Shown: piece by piece, positions 33,501 to 43,223 of the stretch | How positions within the stretch are numbered: position 1 is the first letter of the stretch | Layout: every line of letters begins with the position of its first letter | Assembly (NCBI GenBank): GCA_036362985.1 | Contig: JAYGXS010000003.1 | Location: 50,746,521-50,810,520 of the forward strand | DNA: 64,000 bases | Reading direction: 5' to 3' | From: Ligula intestinalis | Taxonomy: Eukaryota; Platyhelminthes; Cestoda; Diphyllobothriidea; Diphyllobothriidae | Notes under the pieces: model-generated | Database searches by the model: none | Seen by the model: only the letters and a program-made list of their open reading frames with translations | What the model was told of the DNA's origin: nothing | Program-made: the position numbers and the translations under genes

Positions 33501-36230
33501 CTGCCAACGAGTTCGACGGAAAGGTGGTCTACGGAGAGAAGCTGAAGCACAGTTAGTTTCCAGACCTTACTGTCCTTTTCTGTGGTTTTCACATGCGTTG
33601 TTCTCTTGTGGTTTATCGCAGGCAAATGCTTTCAAATACCATTTTTTCCTCTTAAGTCATTGTGTTTTACCCTGTCGTGTTTTTCTGGTGTTCCATTGAT
33701 GTGCCCTGAGAGTGCCTGCTTGAATTTGAAAGTCAAGTAATGGACATTATGCGGATTCTTTTTAGTAAAACGTGGTGAATCCCATAGGTTAGTAGAGCCG
33801 ACCTTATTTACCCACTTCCATTTATTCACTAACTGAATTGAGGAAAGAGTATGGGCTTTCCGAACGCACTTATGTCTAAGCCAGCTTGGCTAATCAGAAA
33901 ATACTGGGAACCGCAAAGACTATGTTAGCCCGAATTCTAAAGTAGCCTGATGACTTCAATCAGAATTTTGTGTTGCCTCCTTAGCGCAATTCTTATTTGT
34001 TAGTTGACTTCAGTAATTGTGAATATGTGCTTTAGGGTTGTGTTTCCTTTGCAATGTAATGATTCCTTGGGATCGATCTCACTTGCCTACCCCTTTTCGA
34101 TTCCTGCTGACTCTTCTTACCCAATCAACCAGGTGGTGCTTAAATTCAGCGAGCTGCCAGTAATTGTGTAAATTATCTGCCCCATCTTGCGCCACACGTA
34201 CAGATAAACAAGTATGACTCACGAATAGAAGCGACTATGTGTGCCCCAGGTTCTTGTTGTAAAGAGGAGGACGCGATCCCTGGAACAGCACCTTTATTTT
34301 TCTGAGCTTTCGGCTCCACACGAGAGGCCATCGTCAGAGAAAATTAGAAAGCAACAAACGTTGGCTACGCGCAACTAGGGATGGGAGGCAGGTGGCACTT
34401 GTAATTGGTCCATGCCTACGCCCACGTCTATTTTCACACCATCTAATCGTGTCTCCCCCGCACGCGTCTCTGGAGTAATGGCGTGTGACCTTGACGTGGC
34501 AGCCTGCGTGCTTGGGCAGGAACCGGACTGTGGTTTCTGATCGCGAGCACGGATGGCAGAATAACAAGGAGGTATATCCAAATGCTTGTCGATGGAGTTG
34601 GGGCCTGATAACCAGACCTCCAGTAGTTCTCGCCCCGTCTTATTAGCAGCGCTTTCTATTTTTTTCTGACGATGGCTTCTCAGCCCAATGCATATTCGGT
34701 GCTGATGCTAAACTTGGCCAAAGCAAGTCGCCGCTCGGGGAACAGACAGGCTACCACATCATCCTATGCCAACACCGCAGGGCTAGATGGTCATTGCTGA
34801 CGCAACGAATGAGCGCACACTCAAGGCATTTATCGATTTTTCTGCACGTTTAAATTTTCCAGCAAAACCCTGTGCACACAAACAGTTTTTGCTACTGTTC
34901 TGTGAATATGTCTCTGATGATGAATCCGCGACGGATTTCGAAACTTCACGCGAGTAAGCATATTTTCATAGCGATTGAGTCGTCTTCTACTTCTCAAGTC
35001 TCTGACATTGAACGCACGTTCATTATGAGGACATATTAAAGTAAACCGTGTTTTGTTATGCTCTTCCTTTGAAAAGTACCACTTTATAATTTAGTACTCA
35101 AATCTAGTTGACAGACTCTCGTGCAGACACCTAGCCTTTAGGTTAAGCGAGGACGAGTAAATGCATTTTTAATACCGCTAGAGACCAGAAGTTGGGTTCC
35201 CGAAAAACTTGAGAAGTAGCCACGCGCTTTGGAACACAACTGAATTCGCCTGATGTTTCAGGTTCACACTTGAATCTAACATTAGAGACGGAATTAGATA
35301 AGAGCATAACTGATAGTCTTGCCGCGCATGACAAGTCGGCTGCGAGGAACTGTGCCATTATCGTTTCACGTGTAACCGGCTGCGCGGAACGCGAGAGCAG
35401 CCCATTCTGATACCATAGCTTTGCTATCGCATGAAGTGTTAACTGAACTGTCCTGAAGTGTTTTTTTCGATTCGAAACGCTAACTTATAGAGAGTTATCA
35501 TGTTAATTATTGTGCAACGTAAACTCACTGCAAAAAATAACCATTTGAATAGTTTGGATTTTCCTTATCGTCTACTGATACATTTTAGAGATAACATGTG
35601 CATAAATAATATTGCTGTACGCATTTGGTAGCAAAGTCAATCGCCAAAATTATGTGTTAAGAATTTGTATCGTTCATTTTTTAATCTTTTCAATAATAAG
35701 ATTGTTAAAGATCATGAAATGTCTATTCATGAAGCATGGTTTCTGTCCAACTAATAATCTGTTTAAAAAGTATACATCGTGGTCCGCATCCATTGCATGA
35801 TTTTACGAGTACTCTATGCTGTCTGCCTAATAGCATAGATGATTACGTAGGAGTTCCTCGTACGGTGGCCTCTGAGTTTGGGGGGTTGGGCGGCAGCGGG
35901 GACTCAATAATGAAAACTTTCTTGCATCTTTTTAGTAGCTCGATTTACATATTTTTTAAATTCATTTGTGGCGCACAGGCGCACTTCTGATGGCTGCTGC
36001 AGCAGCAAAATTTGAGTCGGTGGACTTGTCACCAATTTTCCATTTTTATCGTCCTCCTTGTGCATGCAAAAAAAACTTACTGCCAACCTGCCATTCTTCT
36101 TCCAGTGGCTCCGAAGTACAAGGGTCATGCGGATGTCTTGGCGTCGGCCCTGAAGGAGCTCAACTCGCTGGAAAAGAAGTCCCAGCTGAGCTTCCTGGAA
36201 CTTTGCTATGGGAATCTGCTCAAGTCCTAA
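15546..36230 (+). CDS. DDX1: ATP-dependent RNA helicase DDX1 (17 exons)
   Basis: DDX1 is a DEAD-box RNA helicase with a SPRY domain inserted after motif I, known from tRNA-ligase and RNA-transport complexes. Coding exons: 15546-15567, 16648-16859, 16909-17083, 18542-18775, 18973-19164, 20615-20676, 21615-21752, 22633-22872, 25076-25150, 25534-25654, 29022-29168, 30581-30672, 30835-30907, 31120-31192, 33194-33236, 33335-33551 and 36106-36230. All introns are GT-AG, the phases agree, and the sum is 2241 nt (746 aa; human 740). Landmarks: Q-motif Gln 31; AETGSGKT 48-55; SPRY about 79-275 ([20 protein letters not shown]); PSRELAEQ 300-307; TPGR 352-355; motif II DECD 376-379 (DEAD in human DDX1); SAT 413-415; LIFCRT 518-523; [10 protein letters not shown] 580-589; HRIGRVGR 609-616. 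All helicase motifs are present, so the enzyme should be functional. The start is set by exon 1 (MSTAFETE), which aligns with the short human N terminus. Intron 2 is only 49 bp, and intron 10 contains the assembly gap. Confidence 0.97.
15568..16647 (+). other. DDX1 intron 1
   Basis: The intron opens with GTGAGT and closes with a long T-rich tract and CAG. An open frame of 134 codons (16166-16570) lies inside it, without any recognisable similarity and without its own splice context. I treat it as chance. I see nothing else in the intron. Confidence 0.7.
17084..18541 (+). other. DDX1 intron 3 with a (TTC)n microsatellite
   Basis: No nested gene is visible. An uninterrupted TTC repeat of about ten units occupies 18342-18372, some 170 bases before the acceptor of exon 4, within a generally pyrimidine-rich 3' part of the intron. 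Confidence 0.75.
19610..20100. repeat. Dispersed repeat shared by DDX1 introns 5 and 11
   Basis: The block around 19725-19850 (CTAGGAATGG, then CAGCCATTAG, then GTGAAGAGGGT) recurs in diverged form around 30135-30250 (CTAGGAATGG, CAGCCATTAG, ATGAAGAGAGT). Flanking sequence aligns more weakly over a few hundred bases. The minus strand at about 20160-20330 may carry remnants of a reverse-transcriptase frame, but too little is left to name it. Confidence 0.45.
20677..21614 (+). other. DDX1 intron 6
   Basis: The stretch is A+T-rich, with no repeat or coding feature that I can support. It ends in a T-rich tract and AAG, directly before the exon encoding helicase motif Ia. Confidence 0.6.
22010..22530. 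repeat. G+C-rich island in DDX1 intron 7, possible solo LTR or repeat
   Basis: Base composition shifts to G+C-rich between about 22030 and 22500, then returns to the intron norm. A (GA)n run lies at 22462-22479. On the minus strand the segment ends with an AATAAAGG signal near 22036, which would fit the end of a solo LTR, but no second LTR or matching terminal motif is in the window. Part of the right edge (CACTTTAAACTAA near 22509) recurs near 8625. Confidence 0.3.
23240..23955 (+). mobile_element. RTE-type element, C-terminal and 3' end fragment, in DDX1 intron 8
   Basis: With several frame changes the plus strand encodes the C-terminus of RTE ORFs: L-L-Y-G-C-E-C-W near 23458, R-L-R-W-F-G-H-V near 23638, the R-R-R-G-G-Q-L-K-T-W-F-D block near 23727, and the terminal [12 protein letters not shown] stretch ending at a TAG at 23909-23911. 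A short tandem tail (ACAAGTACAAGTACAAG, about 23934-23950) follows, as is usual for RTE elements. The fragment is 5' truncated and inactive. Its orientation matches the host gene. Confidence 0.8.
24540..24960 (-). repeat. Partial copy (copy 3) of the unrecognised coding repeat family
   Basis: The segment aligns with 13600-13900 in the same orientation, with shared blocks such as AATTAGTCTTTTTACAG and CGGCATCC. On the minus strand its frame gives T-C-N-S-N-F-H and [10 protein letters not shown], matching the other copies at the same places. It lies in DDX1 intron 8. One in-frame TAG and one TAA interrupt it. Confidence 0.6.
27225..27345 (-). mobile_element. tRNA-related SINE copy (family 2)
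   Basis: On the minus strand the unit begins with a box A-like TGGCACAGTGGTTAGAG (near 27335) and has a box B, GGGTTCGAGCCCC, near 27280, about 50 bases further on. This is the spacing of a tRNA. The tail (C-C-C-T-G-A-A-C-T-T-G-G then T-A-T-G-G-T-C-G-G-T-C-C) matches the copy at 14985-15055. It lies antisense within DDX1 intron 10. Confidence 0.7.
28324..28723. other. Assembly gap of 400 N flanked by short inverted repeats
   Basis: The run is exactly 400 N, probably a placeholder or estimated size. The left edge ends TTAATTCAGTTGAC, and its reverse complement GTCAACTGAATTCA begins about 60 bases right of the gap (near 28783). Open frames that appear to cross the gap are artefacts. Confidence 0.99.
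30050..30400. repeat. Dispersed repeat in DDX1 intron 11 (partner of 19610-20100)
   Basis: This is the counterpart of the intron 5 repeat, in the same orientation. The clearest shared blocks are CTAGGAATGG near 30134 and CAGCCATTAG near 30215. Confidence 0.4.
31193..33193 (+). other. DDX1 intron 14 with a separated inverted repeat
   Basis: The only structure I see is an inverted repeat: AAAATCGCTTTCCTAT at 32495-32510 and ATAGGAAAGTGATTTT at 32582-32597, matching at 15 of 16 positions around a 71-base spacer. The rest is A+T-rich, without a supported gene. Confidence 0.6.
34250..34990 (-). repeat. Possible 3' untranslated end of a retroelement in DDX1 intron 16
   Basis: The block around 34290-34570 is G+C-richer than the intron and has open stretches on the minus strand without a recognised domain. 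Near 34320-34345 and 34665-34685, GCCATCGTCAGA and its complement TCTGACGATGGC lie in opposite orientation about 330 bases apart. The look is that of a Penelope-like or other retroelement 3' region, but no reverse transcriptase or endonuclease motif supports this. Confidence 0.25.
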
Positions 36231-39200
36231 CTGCTCTTTATCTAGTTTTTTTCTCTGTGCTTTCTTGTCCCTTAAGAATACACGCATTCCCGTGGGTCCT
36301 ACCCCAACCTGCGCTTTAACAGTTTCAAAAAAAGTAGGCCGACCAATATTTTGGGCAGAGGGTTAGCCGCAGGCAAGTCGTTGATAGATATTGGAGCGTA
36401 CAGCTATGGTGCATTGTCCGATATGACTCGCTCTGCTGACGACAGCGGTTTACTTTCTGTGCCGCAATTAGCATTCGCCGGCAGCTCTTGTGGTGTGACA
36501 TTATAATAATAATAATAATAATTTGTATATATAAGGCCCAAGGGGCCCTGTCGTTACTGCCTGGAAGTTCCTTCGAGATTTATGCCCTTGTTATGTGTAC
36601 TCGCAGCCGAATGCAAATAAGGCTTCCGATGGCGGTCTCATCCTTCTACGTATGAGGAAAGATATAGTATTTTGGCTCCAGGACCTCGACTACCCGCATT
36701 GATATGGCGGTGCCATTCATAATTTGCCCCCTCTCTTTTTATTCGACTAGGTCATCTGACAGTTTTACGACTAGGCCTTGTTTATTCTGGTTTAAAGAAA
36801 GTAGACCGACAGGGACAGGTAGGACTGAGATGGTAGCGCTTCTATAGCACTGTCATTCATATTTCGCCGCTGTGTCTGTTTAGCCCATTATTAGCCTGTC
36901 CTGAATGCTGTTTCATTGGTCGCCACCATCCGGTGTACCAAGTCGCCGAGAATCGGGTTAACGGGCAGACTCGTTTCTTCTGGGGCTTTCGGTGGTTTAG
37001 TTCTAAAGTATCCATCGAGGTTCTGCTCAAGCAGGGGATAAATATTAGGTACTCGGCAGAATTTATCTGTGTCCTTTTAGCTTTCGTTCGTGCCTCAGTT
37101 CACGAATCAAAAAGTCTTGTCAAAGTCTGCCAACTATGTGCGCTTCCACTGATTTCAGATAAGGTGACACGCCATACATGTGCTCCTGCTCATCGTCTAC
37201 AAGCAGGTAGAGTTGCATTCCAAACCTAGGGTTTGTTTGACGTATTAGTGACTTACATCTCTGCTTTAGGGGCTCACTTGTAATGACAAACGAAATGGTT
37301 TGTAGTTTTCCGTGGACGTCCGACACACCCGTCAGATTTACACTGTGCCATCTCTTATGCGTCGTCTACGTGAAAACAGCTGTCGCCCGCAGAATCAGAG
37401 CCATCAACATTCAGTAGCAGGTGCCGCCACATAAGGTATGCATATCTCTACAACCAGAGCACGATGTACCGAGTGCACTATAGCCGGTCGCCCTCCGACG
37501 GTATCAGGGTTCTCAATCGCTCTTGGCACGCCCTGTTCTGCACGGTGATAGAATTAAGACTACTAGACTCAAACCACAAAAATCTCGAAGTAGATAAATA
37601 GATTGGGCCGAATCTGTGATGCGCGTGACGTCTAGTTTGGACGTTCATGTTACAGGTTCCCTGAACTAGACGCACGTTGTAATTGCTATGATGGGCAACA
37701 ATGGACAACCGGACGTTTCTAAAATCGGGCAGCGAGAGATAGTAGGACATTCTGTTGCGATAGCAACCAACTAGCAGACCGTGAAACAGCCGTTGTTATT
37801 GTGTTAGCCTGGGTAGTGATTGGGCGTCTAAGCTACATTAGATATCTTATCTCATTAAATTATCACTTTTTGTTTTCGTCTCAAAAAATATTACTGCAGC
37901 CTGCTTGTGACATTGTTTCTAGTACATTAAAATTGCAAGATGTTTCGCCCGTCAGTATGCCGGCTTATGAATAATATTCTTTTTGGCCAACGTCATAAAC
38001 TACAGTGCAATAGAGTACTACCTAAGCAGTGTTATTTTCTTCCCATTCCAATATATTTTGTAGAAAACATGCAAAAAGTTTTTTTCTTGTACGGGGTTTG
38101 TCTTTGCCACGAGGTGCGGCACTGTGGAGTCAATGTCCTATCAGACGATGGGGTAGCTAGCGTGACGAACCATAAATCCTTCGGAAGTATTTGTGAACTC
38201 TGTTAGCCAGCATGTGAGTCCGGAAGAGTCGCGGCGCCGTCGTAATAACTTGTCTGTGAAATCCTACTTAATTATTATAAGTATGCAGGTTTGTATTTAT
38301 AACCCCTATTTTCAGGGACGCGTGCTGTAAGTGTAGGATTCTAAGCCGTGGGTGTGCAACAGCACTACAATTATTATGCCCACTTTCGTATAGGAAGAGA
38401 AGGGTGGACACCATTCGAAGTTGTGCATTCTTTACGGAAACGCCTGCGCGTGCGTCTATCGGATAGCGTAATGTGGGCGTGAACATTGCACGAAAGTAAG
38501 TCACTGGCTGCTTGGCCAATAGCAGTTTGCGGACGTTTGTGATTGGCTGTCCCATAGGCCGTTCAAGTGCTGCGATCATGAAAGTTCTTGCGCCGCCTCA
38601 TGTAGTAGGTCCCTCTTATCAAAGGATGAAGAAACCACAGCTTATAAGGCGAGCTGCATTAAGATTGTGAACAGCTTTTAGTTGGATTTGCAAACCCCCA
38701 GCACTCCAACTATTACACCCAAATCCGTATGAGAAGAGAAGGGAGAAAAGCAGTTCATCCGCTGTAATCTACGAAAGCACCTACTAATCCACTATGTTTC
38801 TGGTTTTCTCATTGATCTTACAGTGCCAGCGCACAGGGTTGATTGCAGAAATAACGGTCCATAAAGAGCTTCCGCCGCCTCAAACTATGAATAGCAATTA
38901 CTCAGTCAGCCGATGGTTGACGTCAAAACAGGAGTGGATCTGCGAAGGCCTCACGCATAAACAATCACTTCTGAACTGACTTGATTAAACTGATTTTTAA
39001 GATTCCGGATCCGTCCAAATGCCTATGGTGTTGTATAAGAGAGTTTAGTGGATAAGCGAAAAGATGGCTGCTTGTAAGTTAGAAATCATCATTCCAGTCT
39101 CCCTTGTCATTGTCGGTAATGATTTTCTGTCCATAAATGAAGTGCATCCATGGTCCAAAATAAGGTACATGAGGAAGTTATCTACATACCCTGTTTTAGA

Positions 39201-40330
39201 CACGAGAAAGCTTAGAAAGAGCAGACGGGTGATTTTACATATGGAGCAGAGGAAAGAATGAGAGACCGGTGTGACCACTTCTGCTTTATTAGCCGTCGTC
39301 ATCCGACCGTACACAAATACTAATTTTGCGAACCATAAGATGCAATCTCAAAATCCTCCACTCGACCAGACAGGCGACTTCCCCTACATCCGGAGTTCAC
39401 TAATTAATTGCGTTGCATGTCCTAAATTCACAAACCTACAAAAAGCCTCTTGTTTTGCAGACCTAACGGTAAGGATGTAGTCGACTTTTCGACCAAACAG
39501 ACATGTACATTGTGACTTTTGCGAGACTTCGAGTGTCTGCATGAGTTCCATCTGAAGGTCAACTGTAAGTAAATAGGACCGTTATCGAGAGGGTTCTTCT
39601 GTATACATGCGAGACCTAGCCTGTATACTCAGAAGACGTAATTCGACTGGGTTTATTCTGATGACATGCCTGCGCTCCGTTCTCCGAGTTCAGCCCAGGC
39701 CTCTACTTCCTCCCACACATGAAGTCCGCCCATGCGCCTTTCTTGTCTGCTGAATGAGATGGCTCAACAATGCGTGGAGCTTGTACAGCAGTAAAATTAT
39801 CCAGTATGCCAGAATGTTCATATTAAGCCTAGACATGAGAGGACGTCGTAAAAATGACCTCAAGCGCATCTCTTACCCCACGTTCTTCGAGGCTGGCATG
39901 CCAGATGATCGAACTCCCAAGTTAACTGCATTCCAAGTGACCTTAAGCTGCAACTGAAATTCAAAAGATACAAATGGCGGCAATGTGGACCGCATACAGT
40001 GCTAATAGGCACATGTGGATATAAGTAGCGGACCAAACCGAAAAATCGGCGTCCAGACGAAAGATGTACCGGTGAGGCTGAGTTCTTGGACGCCCGCGTC
40101 GGTTGAAACGACGGGCAGATGCCACCACCAGTATTCGGTGCCTGATTACTATTATTTAATTTATTTAGCGAGGTTAATAGACAATGCCTTTGAAAACCCT
40201 ATTAATTACGTGCCGGTGCGTCATATACATTTGTACATGCACGCGTAAAAATGTCACTATTAAAATAGTTCAGCGATTATACCATGTAAGCATTCAGGAA
40301 GTCAACTTAGGCGAACGAACGTTTTTTATC
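36231..40330. other. Long intergenic stretch downstream of DDX1
   Basis: No gene is supported over 4 kb. I see no clear AATAAA signal close behind the DDX1 stop. An (ATA)n microsatellite lies at 36502-36523. A diverged direct repeat pairs about 38350-38450 with 38690-38790 (both contain A-G-A-A-G-A-G-A-A-G-G-G). Several open frames of 60-100 codons occur on both strands (for example 37120-37326 minus and 39045-39314 minus), but none shows a family motif. Confidence 0.5.
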
Positions 40331-40359
40331 AATTAATCATCAGGCTAGCTCAATAATAT

Positions 40360-41000
40360 AAGGGAGGGAAGAGTTAACAGAAGTTTAAGCAAACCAATCA
40401 GAAGTAATTAGGGGGATAAGGGTGTTTAAAAGGATCAAAGGGGTTAGATTCTAGTCTTTATGGGGTACCAAAGAGAGGAAAGGGTGTGGGATGAGAAGGG
40501 GCCCGACAATTAGTTCGTGTCTTCCCACCGTCCTTGGTTCGCATTTTGTTGGGAGGTGTGAGGACGCAAAGCGAAACATTCAAAGTCCCTGCGTCAACGG
40601 ATACTTGCGACGGCGGAGGCAGTCACCATACGCCTCACTAACTCAATCTTATGTGCGCAGAAGGCGTCTGTAGAGGCCCCAAGGCTCCCGTGGCCGAATA
40701 CTAACTCAACATCCGCCCCCACGCCTCTTACCACGTCGCGAAACAGTGACGAGGTCCCGACAGCAAGCATCCTTAGGCCACTCACACTGTCACAAGACAA
40801 TGACACCTTGCATCCTCACTCCTCCCAACAAATTGCGAACCAAGGATGACGGGATGACATGAACTCATTGTTGGATCCCTTCTCCTACCCCTCTTCCCCC
40901 TCATTAGTACAGATTGGTTGCTTAAACTTCCGTTAACTCTACTCTCCTTTCTATTAAAATGGTATTGACAAAAAGTGAGTAGCATTGTTTTTAAAAATGG
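40360..41000. repeat. Inverted pair of CR1-like 3' untranslated segments
   Basis: The plus-strand stretch 40360-40575 and the minus-strand stretch 41000-40795 are diverged copies of each other. Matching landmarks are AGAGTTAACAGAAGTTTAAGC with its counterpart near 40925-40950, and CCTTGGTTCGCATTTTGTTGGGAGG with its counterpart near 40826-40850. The two arms are separated by about 220 bases. The minus arm directly follows the CR1 C-terminal fragment at 40960-41565, so both arms are probably 3' ends of one CR1 family. Confidence 0.7.
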
Positions 41001-41565
41001 TGTTAGTTCGAGTTCATGCTGTCGAGGGACAATAGGGGACACATGTTTGTTTGGACAGCTAAGGGACGCAGCCTCCAGGAATGGTTGTGGGAGGTTATTC
41101 CACTGTTGTATGGCCCGTTGTGTGAAGAAATCAGAACGGAGATTAAGCTTGGACATTTTCTTGTGCAGCTTCATTTTTTATCCACGGAAATGAGGCGAGA
41201 GGTGCCACTTAAGCATGTCCTCGAAAGCGCAGTTCTTCCTCAAGGCCGTGCAATATCTTGTTAACTAAAGTAAAATCCCCTCGTTGTTGCCTGTCATACA
41301 GAGTGGTTTTTTGCCCGACGCTGCACATTCTCGATACATGTTGCCTTACACAAGCCATGGTGGCCACCCCTGTATGCTATATTCTAGATGTGGTCGAACG
41401 AAGGTTCCGTACACTGCCGAAAAGATCCTTGCTGAAAGTAACATACGCCCTTTTATGATGTTCAGTACTCCAATGCGGTTTCTTGCAGCTTTGACGCATT
41501 GTAACGGTAGCTTCAGATTGCTATGTATCCAAATGCCGAGATCTTTCTGCGTGTTTCAAATCTGA
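40960..41565 (-). pseudogene. CR1-like ORF2 C-terminal fragment
   Basis: Read on the minus strand from 41565, with frame changes, the stretch gives K-D-L-G-I-W-I, the thumb helix K-A-A-R-N-R-I-G-V-L, the V-R-P-H-L-E-Y-S-I-Q-G-W block, and the C-terminal block F-F-T-Q-R-A-I-Q-Q-W-N-N-L-P. The order matches the C-terminal third of the intact element at 43181-46057 (compare K-D-L-G-V-W-I and I-R-P-H-L-E-F-A-I-Q-A-W there). Catalytic parts are missing, so this is a 5' truncated dead copy. Confidence 0.8.
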
Positions 41566-42083
41566 CCACCATTTTCGCCCTCCGAGGAAATTAGATTTAT
41601 TCGCGATTTAGGACTATAGGACGCTCTTGCAGCCTGTTGGGATTGAGAATATACTTCGCTTGCCCAATATCATCTCCCTCAACCACCTTCAGGAGGACTT
41701 ATCTACGTTCTGCAAAATATTGTACTCTTCGGATTTTGAAGATCGTCGCCTCTACTGATTTCTCGACTTAGAATTCCATTACTCCATCGTGCATTGCAGA
41801 TCGAACTTCTACGAAGGCTGAGTCAATCTTCTTACATTGAATTTCCGTTTTATCCTTTCAAAGTTCTCATCTTCGTTTGAGCATTTGAAATTCCAAGAGG
41901 AACTTAAGTTTTCTCAACACGACGGCCCTGCTCAACTTTTGAAGTCTCTTTCTATCGAAGGAACCTTGTTCTAGAATATTTTCCTCAAATTCAAGGCAAT
42001 ATCCTTGATCAGGAAATCTATTTTCGCTGATTGTAAAAAGCTTTGCAAACATGTTATGCTCGACTTCTGAAGAGAAAAAGGAG

Positions 42084-42156
42084 GTGCTGCCAGGATTCGA
42101 ACACAGTACCACTAGCATCGAGGACGAACGCGCTAACCATTACGCCATCACAACAC
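42084..42156 (-). tRNA. tRNA-like sequence, probably a pseudo-tRNA or SINE head
   Basis: On the minus strand a 6-bp acceptor-like stem (GTGTTG with CAGCAC, one G-T pair), a D-arm (TGGCGTAATGGTTAGCGCG with a GCG/CGC stem) and a T-loop (TTCGAAT) occur in tRNA order and spacing, and a T-run follows about 10 bases downstream, as in Pol III transcripts. The anticodon and T stems do not pair well, so I do not assign an anticodon and do not believe it is a working tRNA. It lies directly beside the 5' end of the intact CR1 element. Confidence 0.5.
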
Positions 42157-42236
42157 GATCCAAAAGGCGTTCGAAAAGTGTCTTAAATTTACCGCAGACT
42201 ACGTAAGTAGACCAGCCGGTTTCCGCAATCCAATTG

Positions 42237-43223
42237 ATGGTCCAGATGCTAGTCGCCAAATTTAACCGGATTGAACTAGAAGTCCAAGAGATGAAAGAGC
42301 TTATCCACAGGTCTTTTATTCCGGAGGAGACTACACAAATAGCAGCCCGTAGTAGAATGAGGGGTGGAGTGCCTAACATAACCACAGGAAACATACAAGT
42401 GGTGTCTAAGATACCCGTAAAAAGCAGTCCAGTCGCGCCTCCCAAAGAGCCAAAGACTAAGAGCAAGAGACCAACGGCTACAACACAAGAAGGTCGCCTT
42501 GTCACGAAAGAGAATCCCTCGGGCTCTTTAAATAAGCAAATATCAGATCTAAAGGCAGTCACAGCCCAAGTTAAGGAGGTCTGCACTCCGGTAGTGTCGA
42601 ATTCCTCTCAGCGGTCCCCGGATAAAGGCCCCGTTGACCGTGCACAGAGCGTTACTAGTCCGGATGCCCCAGCAGACATTCCCATTTTGCGAGGCCCATC
42701 TGAGGATTCTGAGTTGTCGCAGTATGACCGAAAACCCCCAATCAATAGCAGCGGCCCTGACAAGGGCAACTGCATCATCATACAGGGACTACCCGAGTCC
42801 TCTGCCGAAACACCCAGCGAAAGAAGCGAGGCTGACAGAGGGTTATTCCAAGAGCTCCTAAACGAGCTGTTGCAACCATCTGAGGAAATATTTTATCAAA
42901 AAATATTTCGTCTTGGAATTCGCCCAAACTCAACTCAGCAGACTAGACCACGACCACTAAAGATCGTCCTAACCAGCGACACAGAAGCAAAACTTCTACT
43001 ATCCAGGCGTTTTCGATTGAAGTACTCCAGAAAGGATGTGTTTTTTCAGCCGGATTACTCTCCTGCCGAGAGGCTGAAACGCCGCACGCTAGTTCTAGAA
43101 TTGAGGGAACGCAGAATCAAAGGAGAACCGAATCTCGTGATCTTCAAGGACCAGATAGTCGAAAGACATTCTGCCCCCTCATGGACCAAACCGATTCGCA
43201 TGACCGCGCAGCTACTCCAGTAG
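42237..43223 (+). CDS. CR1-like ORF1 protein (nucleic-acid-binding, 328 aa)
   Basis: The predicted protein starts at the ATG at 42237, preceded by an in-frame TTG that I do not use. Its N-terminus (residues 1-25) has Leu, Val, Phe and Ile at heptad-like spacing, consistent with a short coiled coil. A basic, Ser/Pro/Lys-rich linker follows (about 40-165). The C-terminal third (about 170-325) has N-C-I-I-I-Q-G-L-P-E-S, then F-R-L-G-I-R, P-L-K-I-V-L and a final basic helix, the order seen in the RNA-binding domains of CR1/L1-type ORF1 proteins. By family analogy it should bind element RNA and assist target-primed reverse transcription. Its last 43 bases overlap the ORF2 start in another frame, suggesting coupled translation. 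Confidence 0.8.
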   Translation: MVQMLVAKFNRIELEVQEMKELIHRSFIPEETTQIAARSRMRGGVPNITTGNIQVVSKIPVKSSPVAPPKEPKTKSKRPTATTQEGRLVTKENPSGSLNKQISDLKAVTAQVKEVCTPVVSNSSQRSPDKGPVDRAQSVTSPDAPADIPILRGPSEDSELSQYDRKPPINSSGPDKGNCIIIQGLPESSAETPSERSEADRGLFQELLNELLQPSEEIFYQKIFRLGIRPNSTQQTRPRPLKIVLTSDTEAKLLLSRRFRLKYSRKDVFFQPDYSPAERLKRRTLVLELRERRIKGEPNLVIFKDQIVERHSAPSWTKPIRMTAQLLQ

